This document shows positions 34,920-43,004 of a stretch of 64,000 bases of DNA, piece after piece. Origin of the DNA: an uncultured bacterium (lineage in GTDB: Bacteria; Bacillota; Clostridia; Lachnospirales; Lachnospiraceae); contig CAOKFN010000015.1 of assembly GCA_948467735.1 (NCBI GenBank), positions 1 to 64,000 on the forward strand, in the 5' to 3' direction. Position 1 is the stretch's first letter, and each line of letters begins with the position of its first letter. A model generated the notes under the pieces. That model was not told the DNA's origin and made no database searches. It worked only from the letters and a program-made list of their open reading frames with translations. The translations under genes were made by a program, and so were the position numbers.

Positions 34920-36167
34920 TCATAAGGCTAGTATCATATCGCTTTTCGCTTCTACATCACAGCTAAAAAAATAATTTTCTTCCATGGGTATCCACCGTTG
35001 TTCAAACGCGGAGAAATACTCTCCCTCCCTAGCCTTCAAACGCCGGATTTGTTCCTGTTTGGAACAGGTCAGGAAAATTTTCAAGTCATAAGCTTCCGCC
35101 AAAAGCGGATGGTGGGAATAACTGCCCTCCACAATGGTCAGCCCGCAGGGCGGAAGTCTCACCGTTTCCTCCAGCTCCCCCTTCCGACAGCTGTAAGGAC
35201 GGTAACACACACATTCCCCGGCCAGCACCGGAAGGAGTATCTCGGAACGCAAACGGGCAAAATCCATATTTCCGCCGGGCGTTTCAGCCCAGTTGTCCGC
35301 ACGCTGTTCCATGGGCAGGTAAAAATCATCCATATGAACCACATTACAGGGCAGCAGCCGGGAAATCAGTCCGGCAAAGGTTGTCTTTCCGCTGCCACAG
35401 CGTCCGTCAATGGCGACTGTCATATGCTTCCCCTCCCCTGCCTTCTCTGCCAGCTTATATAACTCCCCCAATACCGGAAAAAAATCTGCGTATTCCTTGC
35501 GAAGAAGCCGATAATGAGGATGGTATGCCTCCCTGTATGCCGCGCTGTGGTGTACGGCGGGATATCCTTTTTCCTTCCACTCCTCCGCCCATTCCTCCAT
35601 TCCGGAAACCTTCAGCTCCTTTGCCAATTCCAGCTTCCCTTGAAGTCCCTGCGCCGTCCCGTAATCTTCCGGCATAATCTTTGGGCCGTCTCCTAAATTA
35701 TCACGCTGTCTCGCATCTTTCGCCCCGCCGCACTGTCCCCCAAGGCCTTGGAGTTCTCCCTCTCCGCCTCCCTCTATGTGCCTTCCCAGAGCAGTTTTGT
35801 ACTCCTGCGCTGTCAAAATAAACAAATCCGCCGCCAGCGCCGCCGCTTCCGCAGACGAACATGCCGACAAAGGAAAACGGCACAGCCCGTTTCCGATTTC
35901 TTCCGGGCATTCCGGGGAAGCAGCTTCCGTCATTGCCGCCATCTCTTCTTTTAGATAAGCATGTACCGCCTCTCTGTCGCTTATCATATGCTCCGGGCCG
36001 AATTCACTCTGAAATATCAGTTTCCCATAATCCTGCGGTTCCATCAGAGGATACTTCTTTTGATGCATTTTCAATATCTCTTGAAAATTTTGGGGTTTCT
36101 TCCAACAGTTCCCCTTCAATCCATCGCTAAAACTGCCCGCCGCAATATTATCTCCCCGCTCAGTCAT
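34920..36167 (-). CDS. Uridine-kinase-like P-loop protein with extra N-terminal domain
   Basis: 415 residues. The C-terminal half is a nucleoside-kinase-like NTPase: Walker A DGRCGSGKTTF, HMDDFYLP, RYDFxR-type FARLRSEIL, IVEGSYSHHP and a lid RRLKAREG. The N-terminal part (about 25-80) is a separate helical domain (PQDYGKLIFQSEFGPEHMI) seen with such kinases in Lachnospiraceae. Between them lies a low-complexity Gly/Glu-rich stretch (EGGGEGELQGLGGQCGGAK) typical of the inserts in this window. The ATG overlaps the truA stop by 8 bases, indicating coupling. Substrate not known. Confidence 0.8.
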   Translation of the reverse strand: MTERGDNIAAGSFSDGLKGNCWKKPQNFQEILKMHQKKYPLMEPQDYGKLIFQSEFGPEHMISDREAVHAYLKEEMAAMTEAASPECPEEIGNGLCRFPLSACSSAEAAALAADLFILTAQEYKTALGRHIEGGGEGELQGLGGQCGGAKDARQRDNLGDGPKIMPEDYGTAQGLQGKLELAKELKVSGMEEWAEEWKEKGYPAVHHSAAYREAYHPHYRLLRKEYADFFPVLGELYKLAEKAGEGKHMTVAIDGRCGSGKTTFAGLISRLLPCNVVHMDDFYLPMEQRADNWAETPGGNMDFARLRSEILLPVLAGECVCYRPYSCRKGELEETVRLPPCGLTIVEGSYSHHPLLAEAYDLKIFLTCSKQEQIRRLKAREGEYFSAFEQRWIPMEENYFFSCDVEAKSDMILAL

Positions 36168-36897
36168 AATCCACCTTCATCAGACAAAGCCCCTGCGCCG
36201 GAGCGGTGGGACCTGCCTTCTGCCTGTCAGGCGCCGCAAGCACTGACGCTACCTGTTCCACCGTCATCCTGCCGCATCCCACTTCCAGCAGCGTTCCCAC
36301 AATAATGCGCACCATATTCTGCAGAAAGCCCGGTCCATGAAAAACAAACCGCAGATAACCGCCGTCCCTCTCTATCTCTATTCTGTCCAAATATCGCACC
36401 GTGGACTTTTTCATCCGTGGATTCATGCAGAAGTTTTTGAAATCATGCTGCCCTTCCAAAAGATCCGCCGCCTGCCGCATTAAATCCATATCAGGCTTCT
36501 CTTCCAGCGGCGTATAGTATTTTCTGTCAAAGACAGGCTTTACCTTCCCGTCATAGCAGGTATACCAGTAGGTTTTGCCGATGGCATTATATCTGGCATG
36601 GAATCTGGGCGACGCTTCCCGCACCTCCAGTACCGCAATATCCTCCGGAAGATATGTATTCACATAATCTCGTATTTCCTCACAGGAGCTCTCCGTCTCC
36701 AAAAGGGCATTCGCCGCCATGCCCTTGGCATGAACCCCCGCATCCGTGCGTCCCGCGCCGATTACTTCTATCCTGCTGTCGCACATCCGGCTCAGCACAC
36801 TCTCCAATTTCCCCTGAATGGTATTCTGCCCGGGCTGACGCTGCCAGCCATTGTAACGGGTACCGTCATATTCAATAATAAATTTATAATTCTTCAC
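36160..36897 (-). CDS. truA: tRNA pseudouridine(38-40) synthase
   Basis: 245 residues, standard size. Converts U38-U40 of the tRNA anticodon arm to pseudouridine. Catalytic Asp52 in GAGRTDAGVHA; also EYDGTRYNGWQRQP, FHARYNAIGKTYWY, GFLQNMVRIIVG. The start is a GTG at 36897 with GGAGGG at 6-base spacing; it overlaps the upstream nucleotidyltransferase stop as GTGA, and its own stop overlaps the next start. So truA is the middle of a translationally coupled three-gene unit. Confidence 0.96.
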   Translation of the reverse strand: MKNYKFIIEYDGTRYNGWQRQPGQNTIQGKLESVLSRMCDSRIEVIGAGRTDAGVHAKGMAANALLETESSCEEIRDYVNTYLPEDIAVLEVREASPRFHARYNAIGKTYWYTCYDGKVKPVFDRKYYTPLEEKPDMDLMRQAADLLEGQHDFKNFCMNPRMKKSTVRYLDRIEIERDGGYLRFVFHGPGFLQNMVRIIVGTLLEVGCGRMTVEQVASVLAAPDRQKAGPTAPAQGLCLMKVDYD

Positions 36898-37844
36898 AAT
36901 CTTCCCTCCGATTTGATCGCTTTCCCAGCAGGCGCCTCCTGCGCAAGCTGTCCTCCATCAGCAAGGCAGTCCCGCATCATATCACAGAATCTTTCGGCCT
37001 CCTGACGTTCAACCACCATTTCCTTATCGGAAGTATAGCATCGAACCGCATCGCCCACAATCCTCCTATAAACCGCTTCCAAATGCTTCAGCCCCCATTC
37101 TCCTCCCTGCAGCTTAGAGAGCACAAGTCCTTCTCTCATGTAGGCCAGCACTCTGCACAGATTCAGGACAATATACATGGGCTGCTCCATGATTTCTTCC
37201 TTGGCATTTTCCACATCAAATAAAATACTATCCAGATAATCTTCCCTTGGCACAGGGGCGAAAATCTCCTCTATCTTCGCCCCGGACAAAACAATCCCGT
37301 GATGGTAGATAATGGTAAAATGAGCCGCCAAATCCTTATCCGTCCCCTTCATTTTCTGAATATATTCTTGGGGCGCCCGGCGGAACCAGTCCAAATGTGC
37401 GGGCGAATAATGCAGTTCATAAGGGGCGGGATGGACAAATTCTCTACAGTATGTTTTCTTCACCACGCTCATTTCAATCCCTTTCTTCGGCGCCAGCGGA
37501 TTTAACGCCGTTACCTCCTCCATAAACCGCATTTTCTGCCCGTCTGAAATATCGCCTTCCACCACCACAATCAAGTCGATATCGCTTTTGTCCTCGCGGA
37601 AGCATCCCATTGCAAGGGAACCATGCAGATACACCCCCGTAAGGTCCGTTCCGAAGGCTTCCCGTGCCGCTTCTACAAATCTGTCCAGAATATAACCTAT
37701 ATTTACAGGGATTGCAAAGCGGTTCCTGTCGTATATCGGAACCTGTCCTTCGAGAGCCGGATATAAGGCGCGTTCTTCTGCGCCGTATTCGATTGTAGAA
37801 ACTGTTTCCTGCGATGAAGATGCCTCCGAAATCACTGCCCCCAT
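36894..37844 (-). CDS. Nucleotidyltransferase, AadA-like with DUF4111-type C-terminus
   Basis: 316 residues. Pol-beta-type nucleotidyltransferase core LTGVYLHGSLAMGCFREDKSDIDLIVV (first part GVYLHGSLA, then SDIDL with the two metal-binding Asp), followed by an all-helical C-terminal domain containing CRVLAYMREGLVLSKLQGG, as in aminoglycoside 3''/9-adenylyltransferases. An extra 45 residues at the N-terminus are not part of the fold; a later start cannot be excluded. Adenylylation of an aminoglycoside is a family-level guess; there is no resistance cassette context and chromosomal relatives of unknown role are common. Confidence 0.78.
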   Translation of the reverse strand: MGAVISEASSSQETVSTIEYGAEERALYPALEGQVPIYDRNRFAIPVNIGYILDRFVEAAREAFGTDLTGVYLHGSLAMGCFREDKSDIDLIVVVEGDISDGQKMRFMEEVTALNPLAPKKGIEMSVVKKTYCREFVHPAPYELHYSPAHLDWFRRAPQEYIQKMKGTDKDLAAHFTIIYHHGIVLSGAKIEEIFAPVPREDYLDSILFDVENAKEEIMEQPMYIVLNLCRVLAYMREGLVLSKLQGGEWGLKHLEAVYRRIVGDAVRCYTSDKEMVVERQEAERFCDMMRDCLADGGQLAQEAPAGKAIKSEGRL

Positions 37845-37908
37845 ACCTTCCCTTCCGTCATTCTGTCATATCCCTGCCGCCATTCTGCCGCGTCATTCTA
37901 CGAATCCT

Positions 37909-38244
37909 TTATGCCTGCGCCGCAATTAAATCATAACTCTCCGCTATCATCCGTTTCACCTCCGCTTTTGGAATTGTACCGTCCAAAATAATGGTATTCC
38001 AATGCTCTTTATTTTGATGATACCCGGGAATTACCGCCTTATATGCCTGCCGCCAAAAATCCCGCCACTGGGGATCCACTTTCACATTAACCCGCATCGT
38101 ACCCTCATACTCATAGGTCCACGCAAATGCTCTCTTATTTTTCCCATATCGAATCAACACCCAGTTATCGTCGTGAAAAGGAGTGTCCACATAGGTATCC
38201 GCAAATGACAACCCATACTCCAGCACTTCCTGTCTTGTACGCAC
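37909..38244 (-). CDS. MmcQ/YjbR family protein
   Basis: 111 residues, whole family length. Contains the YjbR pattern: FADTYVDTPFHDDNWVLIR, RAFAWTYEYEG, VNVKVDPQWRDFWRQ and HWNTIILDGTIP. Fold resembles a small DNA-binding CyaY-like domain; function unknown. GTG start at 38244 after GGAGGAGG. Confidence 0.88.
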   Translation of the reverse strand: MRTRQEVLEYGLSFADTYVDTPFHDDNWVLIRYGKNKRAFAWTYEYEGTMRVNVKVDPQWRDFWRQAYKAVIPGYHQNKEHWNTIILDGTIPKAEVKRMIAESYDLIAAQA

Positions 38245-38290
38245 AGCCCCTCCTCCTTACGCTCTTCCTCTAAAATCTTTTGTTTAGCTC

Positions 38291-38590
38291 TCAGCTTGTA
38301 GCCTTTTTCGCTTCAAGCCATTTTCTGTTTTCTACACTACGCCCCCATGCTTCCAGTGCAAGGTCATATGTATCCTCAACCTTGATTTTTAATTGTTTTA
38401 CTTCTTTGCTTAACTCAATCTGCCCAGCCTTCAAGGCCGATACCTCCGATTCAATTTTATCAAGCCTGTTTTCCATTTTATCGAGCCTGTTTTCCATCGC
38501 GTCAAGCCTGTTGTGGATAGGCTGTAGTTTTTCATCAAGCTTTTTATCCAGCATATTTGACATCGCCAGCAGTAATTGTTCATTGTCCAT
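38291..38590 (-). CDS. Small coiled-coil protein with heptad repeats
   Basis: 99 residues, no recognised family. Residues about 25-60 are a 7-residue repeat (NRLDAME, NRLDKME, NRLDKIE) continuing as a coiled coil (KEVKQLKIKVED). The 21-bp DNA repeat behind it is visible at about 38445-38515. Soluble, probably oligomeric. GGGAGGT lies 7 bases before the ATG at 38590. Confidence 0.72.
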   Translation of the reverse strand: MDNEQLLLAMSNMLDKKLDEKLQPIHNRLDAMENRLDKMENRLDKIESEVSALKAGQIELSKEVKQLKIKVEDTYDLALEAWGRSVENRKWLEAKKATS

Positions 38591-38707
38591 AAATAATACC
38601 TCCCTCGTATTTAAAACTATACCACATCCAATGAGTAAAGTCTATGAAATTGTCGGCTTCCGCAGCAAATTCAGCAAGGCTGGCCTGCCGCTCATTTCCC
38701 GTCCGGA

Positions 38708-40627
38708 CTACACATCATAATACAGCTTCTCCTTTTTCCCTCCGGTGAACCGGCCGATTTCCTGTAAAAACCTCTCCCCATATCTCTCATACTTGTTATC
38801 CCCCACTCCGTTTACCTCCAGCATTCCCGCCTTGTCCACAGGAGTCTTCATGCACATATCAATCAGGGTCTTATCGCTGAATACAATATAGGGCGGCTTT
38901 CCCTCCTCTTTGGCAATCTGCCTGCGAAGCTCCCGCAGCTTGTCGAACAAATCCAGCCCCCGGGACGTCAGCGTCTCCGATATGCGTCCCTTGCCCGGCT
39001 TCTGCTTTGCCTCCTTCGCCGCCCTTTCCGGCAGATTTTTTTCCGCCTTCAGGCTGCGCATGAGGACCTTGAACTCCTCCGCCCTGACGTCCCCGATTAC
39101 GCCCCTCTTTTCCAGAAAGTTATACCCGGCGGAAGTCAGTTTTACCACCGCATATTTATCCGTGGTCAGCCGCAGCAAATCTTCCTGAAGCAGCACATTG
39201 ATTGTCGCTTTGATTTTCTCCTCGCCGGTTTCCTTAAGCTTTCCGTAAAACGAACACTGCTGTAGATGATAGCTGCGGAGCTTCGCATTGTCCCTGCCCC
39301 GCAGCGTCCCCACCACCACGTTCATTCCGAACCGCTGGCGCTGTTCCCTGACGCAGCCCAGAATCAGCCGGGCAGCCTCCGTCACATCCTCCTCCTCATA
39401 TTCCCGAGTGCAGTTGGAGCAGTTCCCGCAGGCCGCGGCGTTCCATTCCCCGAAATAATGCAGAATATACTCTCTGAGACATTTGGTGGTGGTGCAGTAT
39501 GTGGTCATACTGCGAAGACGAAGCTCATCCCTCTCCCGAACCAGCTCTCTCTCCTCCTCGTTCAATTCCACCTCATCCTTGCTCTCCAGCAGAAACCGGT
39601 TGATCATAATATCCTGCGCGGAATAGAGAAGAATACACTCAGAAGCGCCGCCGTCCCGTCCTGCCCGTCCCGCCTCCTGATAATAATTTTCCAGACTTTG
39701 AGGCATATTGTAATGAATCACATAGCGGACATTGGACTTGTCAATACCCATGCCGAAAGCATTGGTCGCAATGATAATGGGCTTTCTGTCATAAATAAAG
39801 TCTTCCTGACTGCGCCTGCGGACGTCATTGCCAAGCCCCGCGTGATATTCCGCCACAGGATACCCCTCCGCATGTAAGTCCTCATAAAGCTTATCCACAT
39901 TTTTCCGAGTAGCACAATAGATAATGCCGCTTTCCTCCCCATGCTCCTTTAGGTATTCCTTAATAAACTTGTCCTTGTTCTTGGCATGCTCCACCGCAAA
40001 AAACAGATTTTTCCGGTCAAAGCCCGTCACCAAGACCTTTGGCTCCTTAAGCCCCAGCACGCAAAGTATATCCTCCCGCACCTCCCCTGTGGCCGTCGCA
40101 GTAAACGCGCTTACCACGGGACGCTTTTTTAAACCTTTTACAAAATCCAATATTTTCAGGTAGCTGGGCCGAAAATCCTGCCCCCATTGGGAAATGCAGT
40201 GGGCTTCATCCACTGTCACCATTGAAATTTCCAGAGAATCTTGAAGAGAGTTGATAAATTGTTGAAATTCATAGGTACACAGACGTTCCGGCGCGGCGTA
40301 AATGATTTTGTATCGTCCCCCGGCCGCATAATGCAGCGCCTTGGACACTTGAACATCGCTCAAGGTACTATTGATATAAGCCGCATGAATCCCCGCGTCG
40401 TTTAATGCCCTGACCTGATCGTTCATCAGAGAAATCAACGGGGAAACCACCACCGTAATTCCGGGCAGGAGCATCGCAGGCACCTGATAGCAGATGGATT
40501 TGCCCGCCCCTGTGGGCATGATTCCCAAGACGTCCTGCCCTGACAGAATACTGTCTATCAGAAATTCCTGCCCTTCCCGAAAGGAATCATAGCCGAAGTA
40601 TTTTTTTAAAATCTCATATTTTGTCAT
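38708..40627 (-). CDS. recQ: ATP-dependent DNA helicase RecQ
   Basis: 639 residues. 3'-5' DNA helicase for recombination and fork repair. Motifs: Walker A MPTGAGKS, DEAH box VDEAHCISQWGQDFRPSY, TATATGEVR, GFDRKNLFF, AFGMGIDKSNVRYVIHYNMP, QEAGRAGRDG. A zinc-binding region follows (CLREYILHYFG...CGNCSNC), then an RQC winged helix and an HRDC domain (LFDKLRELRRQIAKEEGKPPY). The ATG at 40627 is preferred to an upstream frame because AGGA lies about 10 bases before it and the helicase starts at once. Single gene, no neighbours in the pathway. Confidence 0.94.
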   Translation of the reverse strand: MTKYEILKKYFGYDSFREGQEFLIDSILSGQDVLGIMPTGAGKSICYQVPAMLLPGITVVVSPLISLMNDQVRALNDAGIHAAYINSTLSDVQVSKALHYAAGGRYKIIYAAPERLCTYEFQQFINSLQDSLEISMVTVDEAHCISQWGQDFRPSYLKILDFVKGLKKRPVVSAFTATATGEVREDILCVLGLKEPKVLVTGFDRKNLFFAVEHAKNKDKFIKEYLKEHGEESGIIYCATRKNVDKLYEDLHAEGYPVAEYHAGLGNDVRRRSQEDFIYDRKPIIIATNAFGMGIDKSNVRYVIHYNMPQSLENYYQEAGRAGRDGGASECILLYSAQDIMINRFLLESKDEVELNEEERELVRERDELRLRSMTTYCTTTKCLREYILHYFGEWNAAACGNCSNCTREYEEEDVTEAARLILGCVREQRQRFGMNVVVGTLRGRDNAKLRSYHLQQCSFYGKLKETGEEKIKATINVLLQEDLLRLTTDKYAVVKLTSAGYNFLEKRGVIGDVRAEEFKVLMRSLKAEKNLPERAAKEAKQKPGKGRISETLTSRGLDLFDKLRELRRQIAKEEGKPPYIVFSDKTLIDMCMKTPVDKAGMLEVNGVGDNKYERYGERFLQEIGRFTGGKKEKLYYDV

Positions 40628-40723
40628 TTTATTTTTTCCTAACATTAAATTCTGCTGCAAATTGCTTCGTTAATTTCCGCCCTGACCTTAGCAGCTCTGC
40701 TTTGTCAAACTCAAAAAATTTCT

Positions 40724-41620
40724 TTAATTTAATTCTCTATCGGTTGGATTCAGATAACATTTCATATCCCTGTTCAGCAGCGCCGCCAGAAAACAGAACG
40801 CGCTATTGGACATAATCATTGCCTTGCATTTGCTCATCAGCTGCATATCCAGATAATTCCTGCCCTGCATATTGCCTTCCACATAAGTTATATCTGCAAA
40901 TCTATCAAAGCCCAACGCCGCCTGATTTTCCCTGCACCATGATATATCATCGGAAAAAACGAATAAATCCCACGCCTCGGAAGTATCGTCCAAAAAGGTA
41001 TCCACCTCTTCCCGATAAGCGGCGGCATCCTGCGCAAACCCCAAGGTCACATAATCTCCCCGCCGAATATGAATTGCCGCCGAATTCGCGTTCTGAATTC
41101 GTTCCAAATATTCCCGGTTTCTTGTATCTGTAATTTCAGGAAATTGAAATTCACTTAAAAATTGTTCCTCGTAAATACGAAACCACTTATTATTAATCCA
41201 ATATCCATGATAATAGACATCGCCCGGCATTTCCAAAACCTCCGGAAAATATTGATTACAGTGAATCTGCACCACTCTGCCGTCAAAAGGATTGAAGCTC
41301 CCGTAATGTTCTCCCACCTCAGAGAGCATATACATATCAATTCCATTCTCACACAGAATTGCAGGCACGCTCTTGCCTGCCTTTCGCTCTTCCAGAATAA
41401 AATCCCATACCTCTTGATCAAAACATTCGCTGAGCATATGCGCATGAATTCCGAATACCTTATCCAGCTCATAGCCATTGTGTACCTTATTGAGTGCGAA
41501 ATATGAATCGTCCAGATACATCACCTCTCCGGGATGTGACAGCTCGTAATGCCTTGCAAATATATATTGGAACGCCTGATTAGCCAGCCCTCCGTTCAAA
41601 AATTGCACTTTCATTTTCAT
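40724..41620 (-). CDS. Alpha-1,2-fucosyltransferase-like enzyme, GT11
   Basis: 298 residues, GT11 length. Motif GGLANQAFQYIFA at the start, HIRRGDYVTLG (the fucosyltransferase HxRRxDY nucleotide-sugar motif), FVFSDDISWCREN and MQLMSKCKAMIMSNSAFCFLAALLN. Transfers fucose or a related deoxysugar from a GDP donor to a hydroxyl of a sugar. It follows the two GT2 genes by 40 bases in the same direction, so it may cap the glycan they make, most likely on flagellin. AGGA is 3 bases before the ATG at 41620; the ATG two codons on is better spaced. Confidence 0.87.
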   Translation of the reverse strand: MKMKVQFLNGGLANQAFQYIFARHYELSHPGEVMYLDDSYFALNKVHNGYELDKVFGIHAHMLSECFDQEVWDFILEERKAGKSVPAILCENGIDMYMLSEVGEHYGSFNPFDGRVVQIHCNQYFPEVLEMPGDVYYHGYWINNKWFRIYEEQFLSEFQFPEITDTRNREYLERIQNANSAAIHIRRGDYVTLGFAQDAAAYREEVDTFLDDTSEAWDLFVFSDDISWCRENQAALGFDRFADITYVEGNMQGRNYLDMQLMSKCKAMIMSNSAFCFLAALLNRDMKCYLNPTDRELN

Positions 41621-41660
41621 TATTCCTTTTCATTTTGTGAACTGCGGAATTTCTTGTCTT

Positions 41661-42968
41661 CTATGGCGAAGTTAAGGCCCGATACAGCTGTGTAATTCTT
41701 GGATAAACGCATTCCGCCCTGTCCTGAGCAATCCGGTCAACCATCCCCTGAAAATGGCTTCTCCAGTATTCCCTGTCCTGAACCGACGCCTGTGTATACC
41801 AGTTCTGCTCCGTTTCCATCCACCATTCCGTGGGTTCTTCCCCAAGCATCCCCTCCGCCTCTTTGGCATTTCCGCAGGATAAAACAGAGAGAAATCCCCA
41901 CCCCAATATCATTCGATATTGATATTCTTCAAAGCAGCTGTCCAAAATGATGGTCTGCTGTCTGAGCAGTTCCACTTTATGTTCTTCAAAATAACTCTTA
42001 TTTTCCAAATATCTCCCCAGATATCTCCGATAATTCGAGGTTCCGGCTGTCTGCCCGCACTGTCCCCCGCACGCAATAACCAAATCGCCGCAAATGGAAG
42101 TTTCCGCCAGCTTTGAAATCCCCTCCTGCGCCAGCAGTTCCCTTCCCCTCCGAAGCGCCTTATCATACTGCTTATCCTGCACCAGCAGTCTCACCACCGC
42201 CGCATAAAGACCATAAAGACCGTTTCCGTTATCCGCCCTATCCGGCATATAATGACTGATTCCGTCCTCCGCCGCAGCCAGCGCCGCATTCAAATCTTCC
42301 GCGGCGATGTATTCCAGCACAGCCTGTAAATAATGATGAAGGCAATGAGGTTCGCTCTCTATGAGAGGCAGAAGCAGCGATAAATTCCTCTGCCGTTTTT
42401 CCCTCTGTTCCTCTGCATCCGGGGAGGCATAGCCGTAATGATGCACATAATCTTCCAAATACTTCACCGGCTCATAAATTGGCCACAGACTCTCATGAAT
42501 CGGATAAATCACACGGGTATCCTCCCGCCGCCTCACCATACGGGTCAGCGGAATATCCCGCCATCGATTCCCCTCCATATCAAAATAATTCCTCTGTAGA
42601 TAAGAAACCGCTTCATATTGCCCATGCTCTTCCGACAGGAAAAAATGCTCCAGCCCGGCAGTGGATTCAAACCATTCGTCGTCGTCCAGAAAAAGAAACC
42701 ATTCTCCCTTCGCCGCCAGCAGTCCCGCATTTCTTGCCGCCGCAAAATCATTGCACCACGGAAAAGGAATGATTCTGTCGGCCTTCTGCGCCAGCCATTC
42801 TTTCATGGATTCCGGGCATCCCGTGTCAACCAAGAGCAGTTCGCAGGATACCTTTTTCCGAAGGGAATCCAAGGAATCGATACACTTTTTTGTTGTCTCC
42901 TCCCGCCCTGAAACCAGTATGGAAATGCTGAGCAAAATCTGTTTTCCTGTTTTCATTTCCAATGACAT
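41661..42968 (-). CDS. GT2 glycosyltransferase with long helical C-terminus (probable flagellin glycosylation)
   Basis: 435 residues. GT-A domain at 10-150 (SISILVSGREETTKKCIDSL, DTGCPES, FLFLDDDEWFE, the metal-binding DDD) then YVHHYGY and a helical region with TPR-like spacing (AALAAAEDGISHYMP, YDKALRRGRELLAQ). The same layout is seen in the next gene, so they are paralogues. In Clostridioides difficile a GT2 gene directly downstream of fliC glycosylates flagellin; the position here matches, but the role is inferred. The start is either 42968 or the ATG four codons later. Confidence 0.85.
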   Translation of the reverse strand: MSLEMKTGKQILLSISILVSGREETTKKCIDSLDSLRKKVSCELLLVDTGCPESMKEWLAQKADRIIPFPWCNDFAAARNAGLLAAKGEWFLFLDDDEWFESTAGLEHFFLSEEHGQYEAVSYLQRNYFDMEGNRWRDIPLTRMVRRREDTRVIYPIHESLWPIYEPVKYLEDYVHHYGYASPDAEEQREKRQRNLSLLLPLIESEPHCLHHYLQAVLEYIAAEDLNAALAAAEDGISHYMPDRADNGNGLYGLYAAVVRLLVQDKQYDKALRRGRELLAQEGISKLAETSICGDLVIACGGQCGQTAGTSNYRRYLGRYLENKSYFEEHKVELLRQQTIILDSCFEEYQYRMILGWGFLSVLSCGNAKEAEGMLGEEPTEWWMETEQNWYTQASVQDREYWRSHFQGMVDRIAQDRAECVYPRITQLYRALTSP

Positions 42969-43004
42969 TCCTCTCTGACTTCCTTTGTCCAGATTTTTCT
43001 TTAT

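Noticed and set aside
38630..38720. Short plus-strand frame ending near the recQ stop
   Set aside because: 29 codons, no ribosome binding site, antisense to nothing informative; too weak to list.
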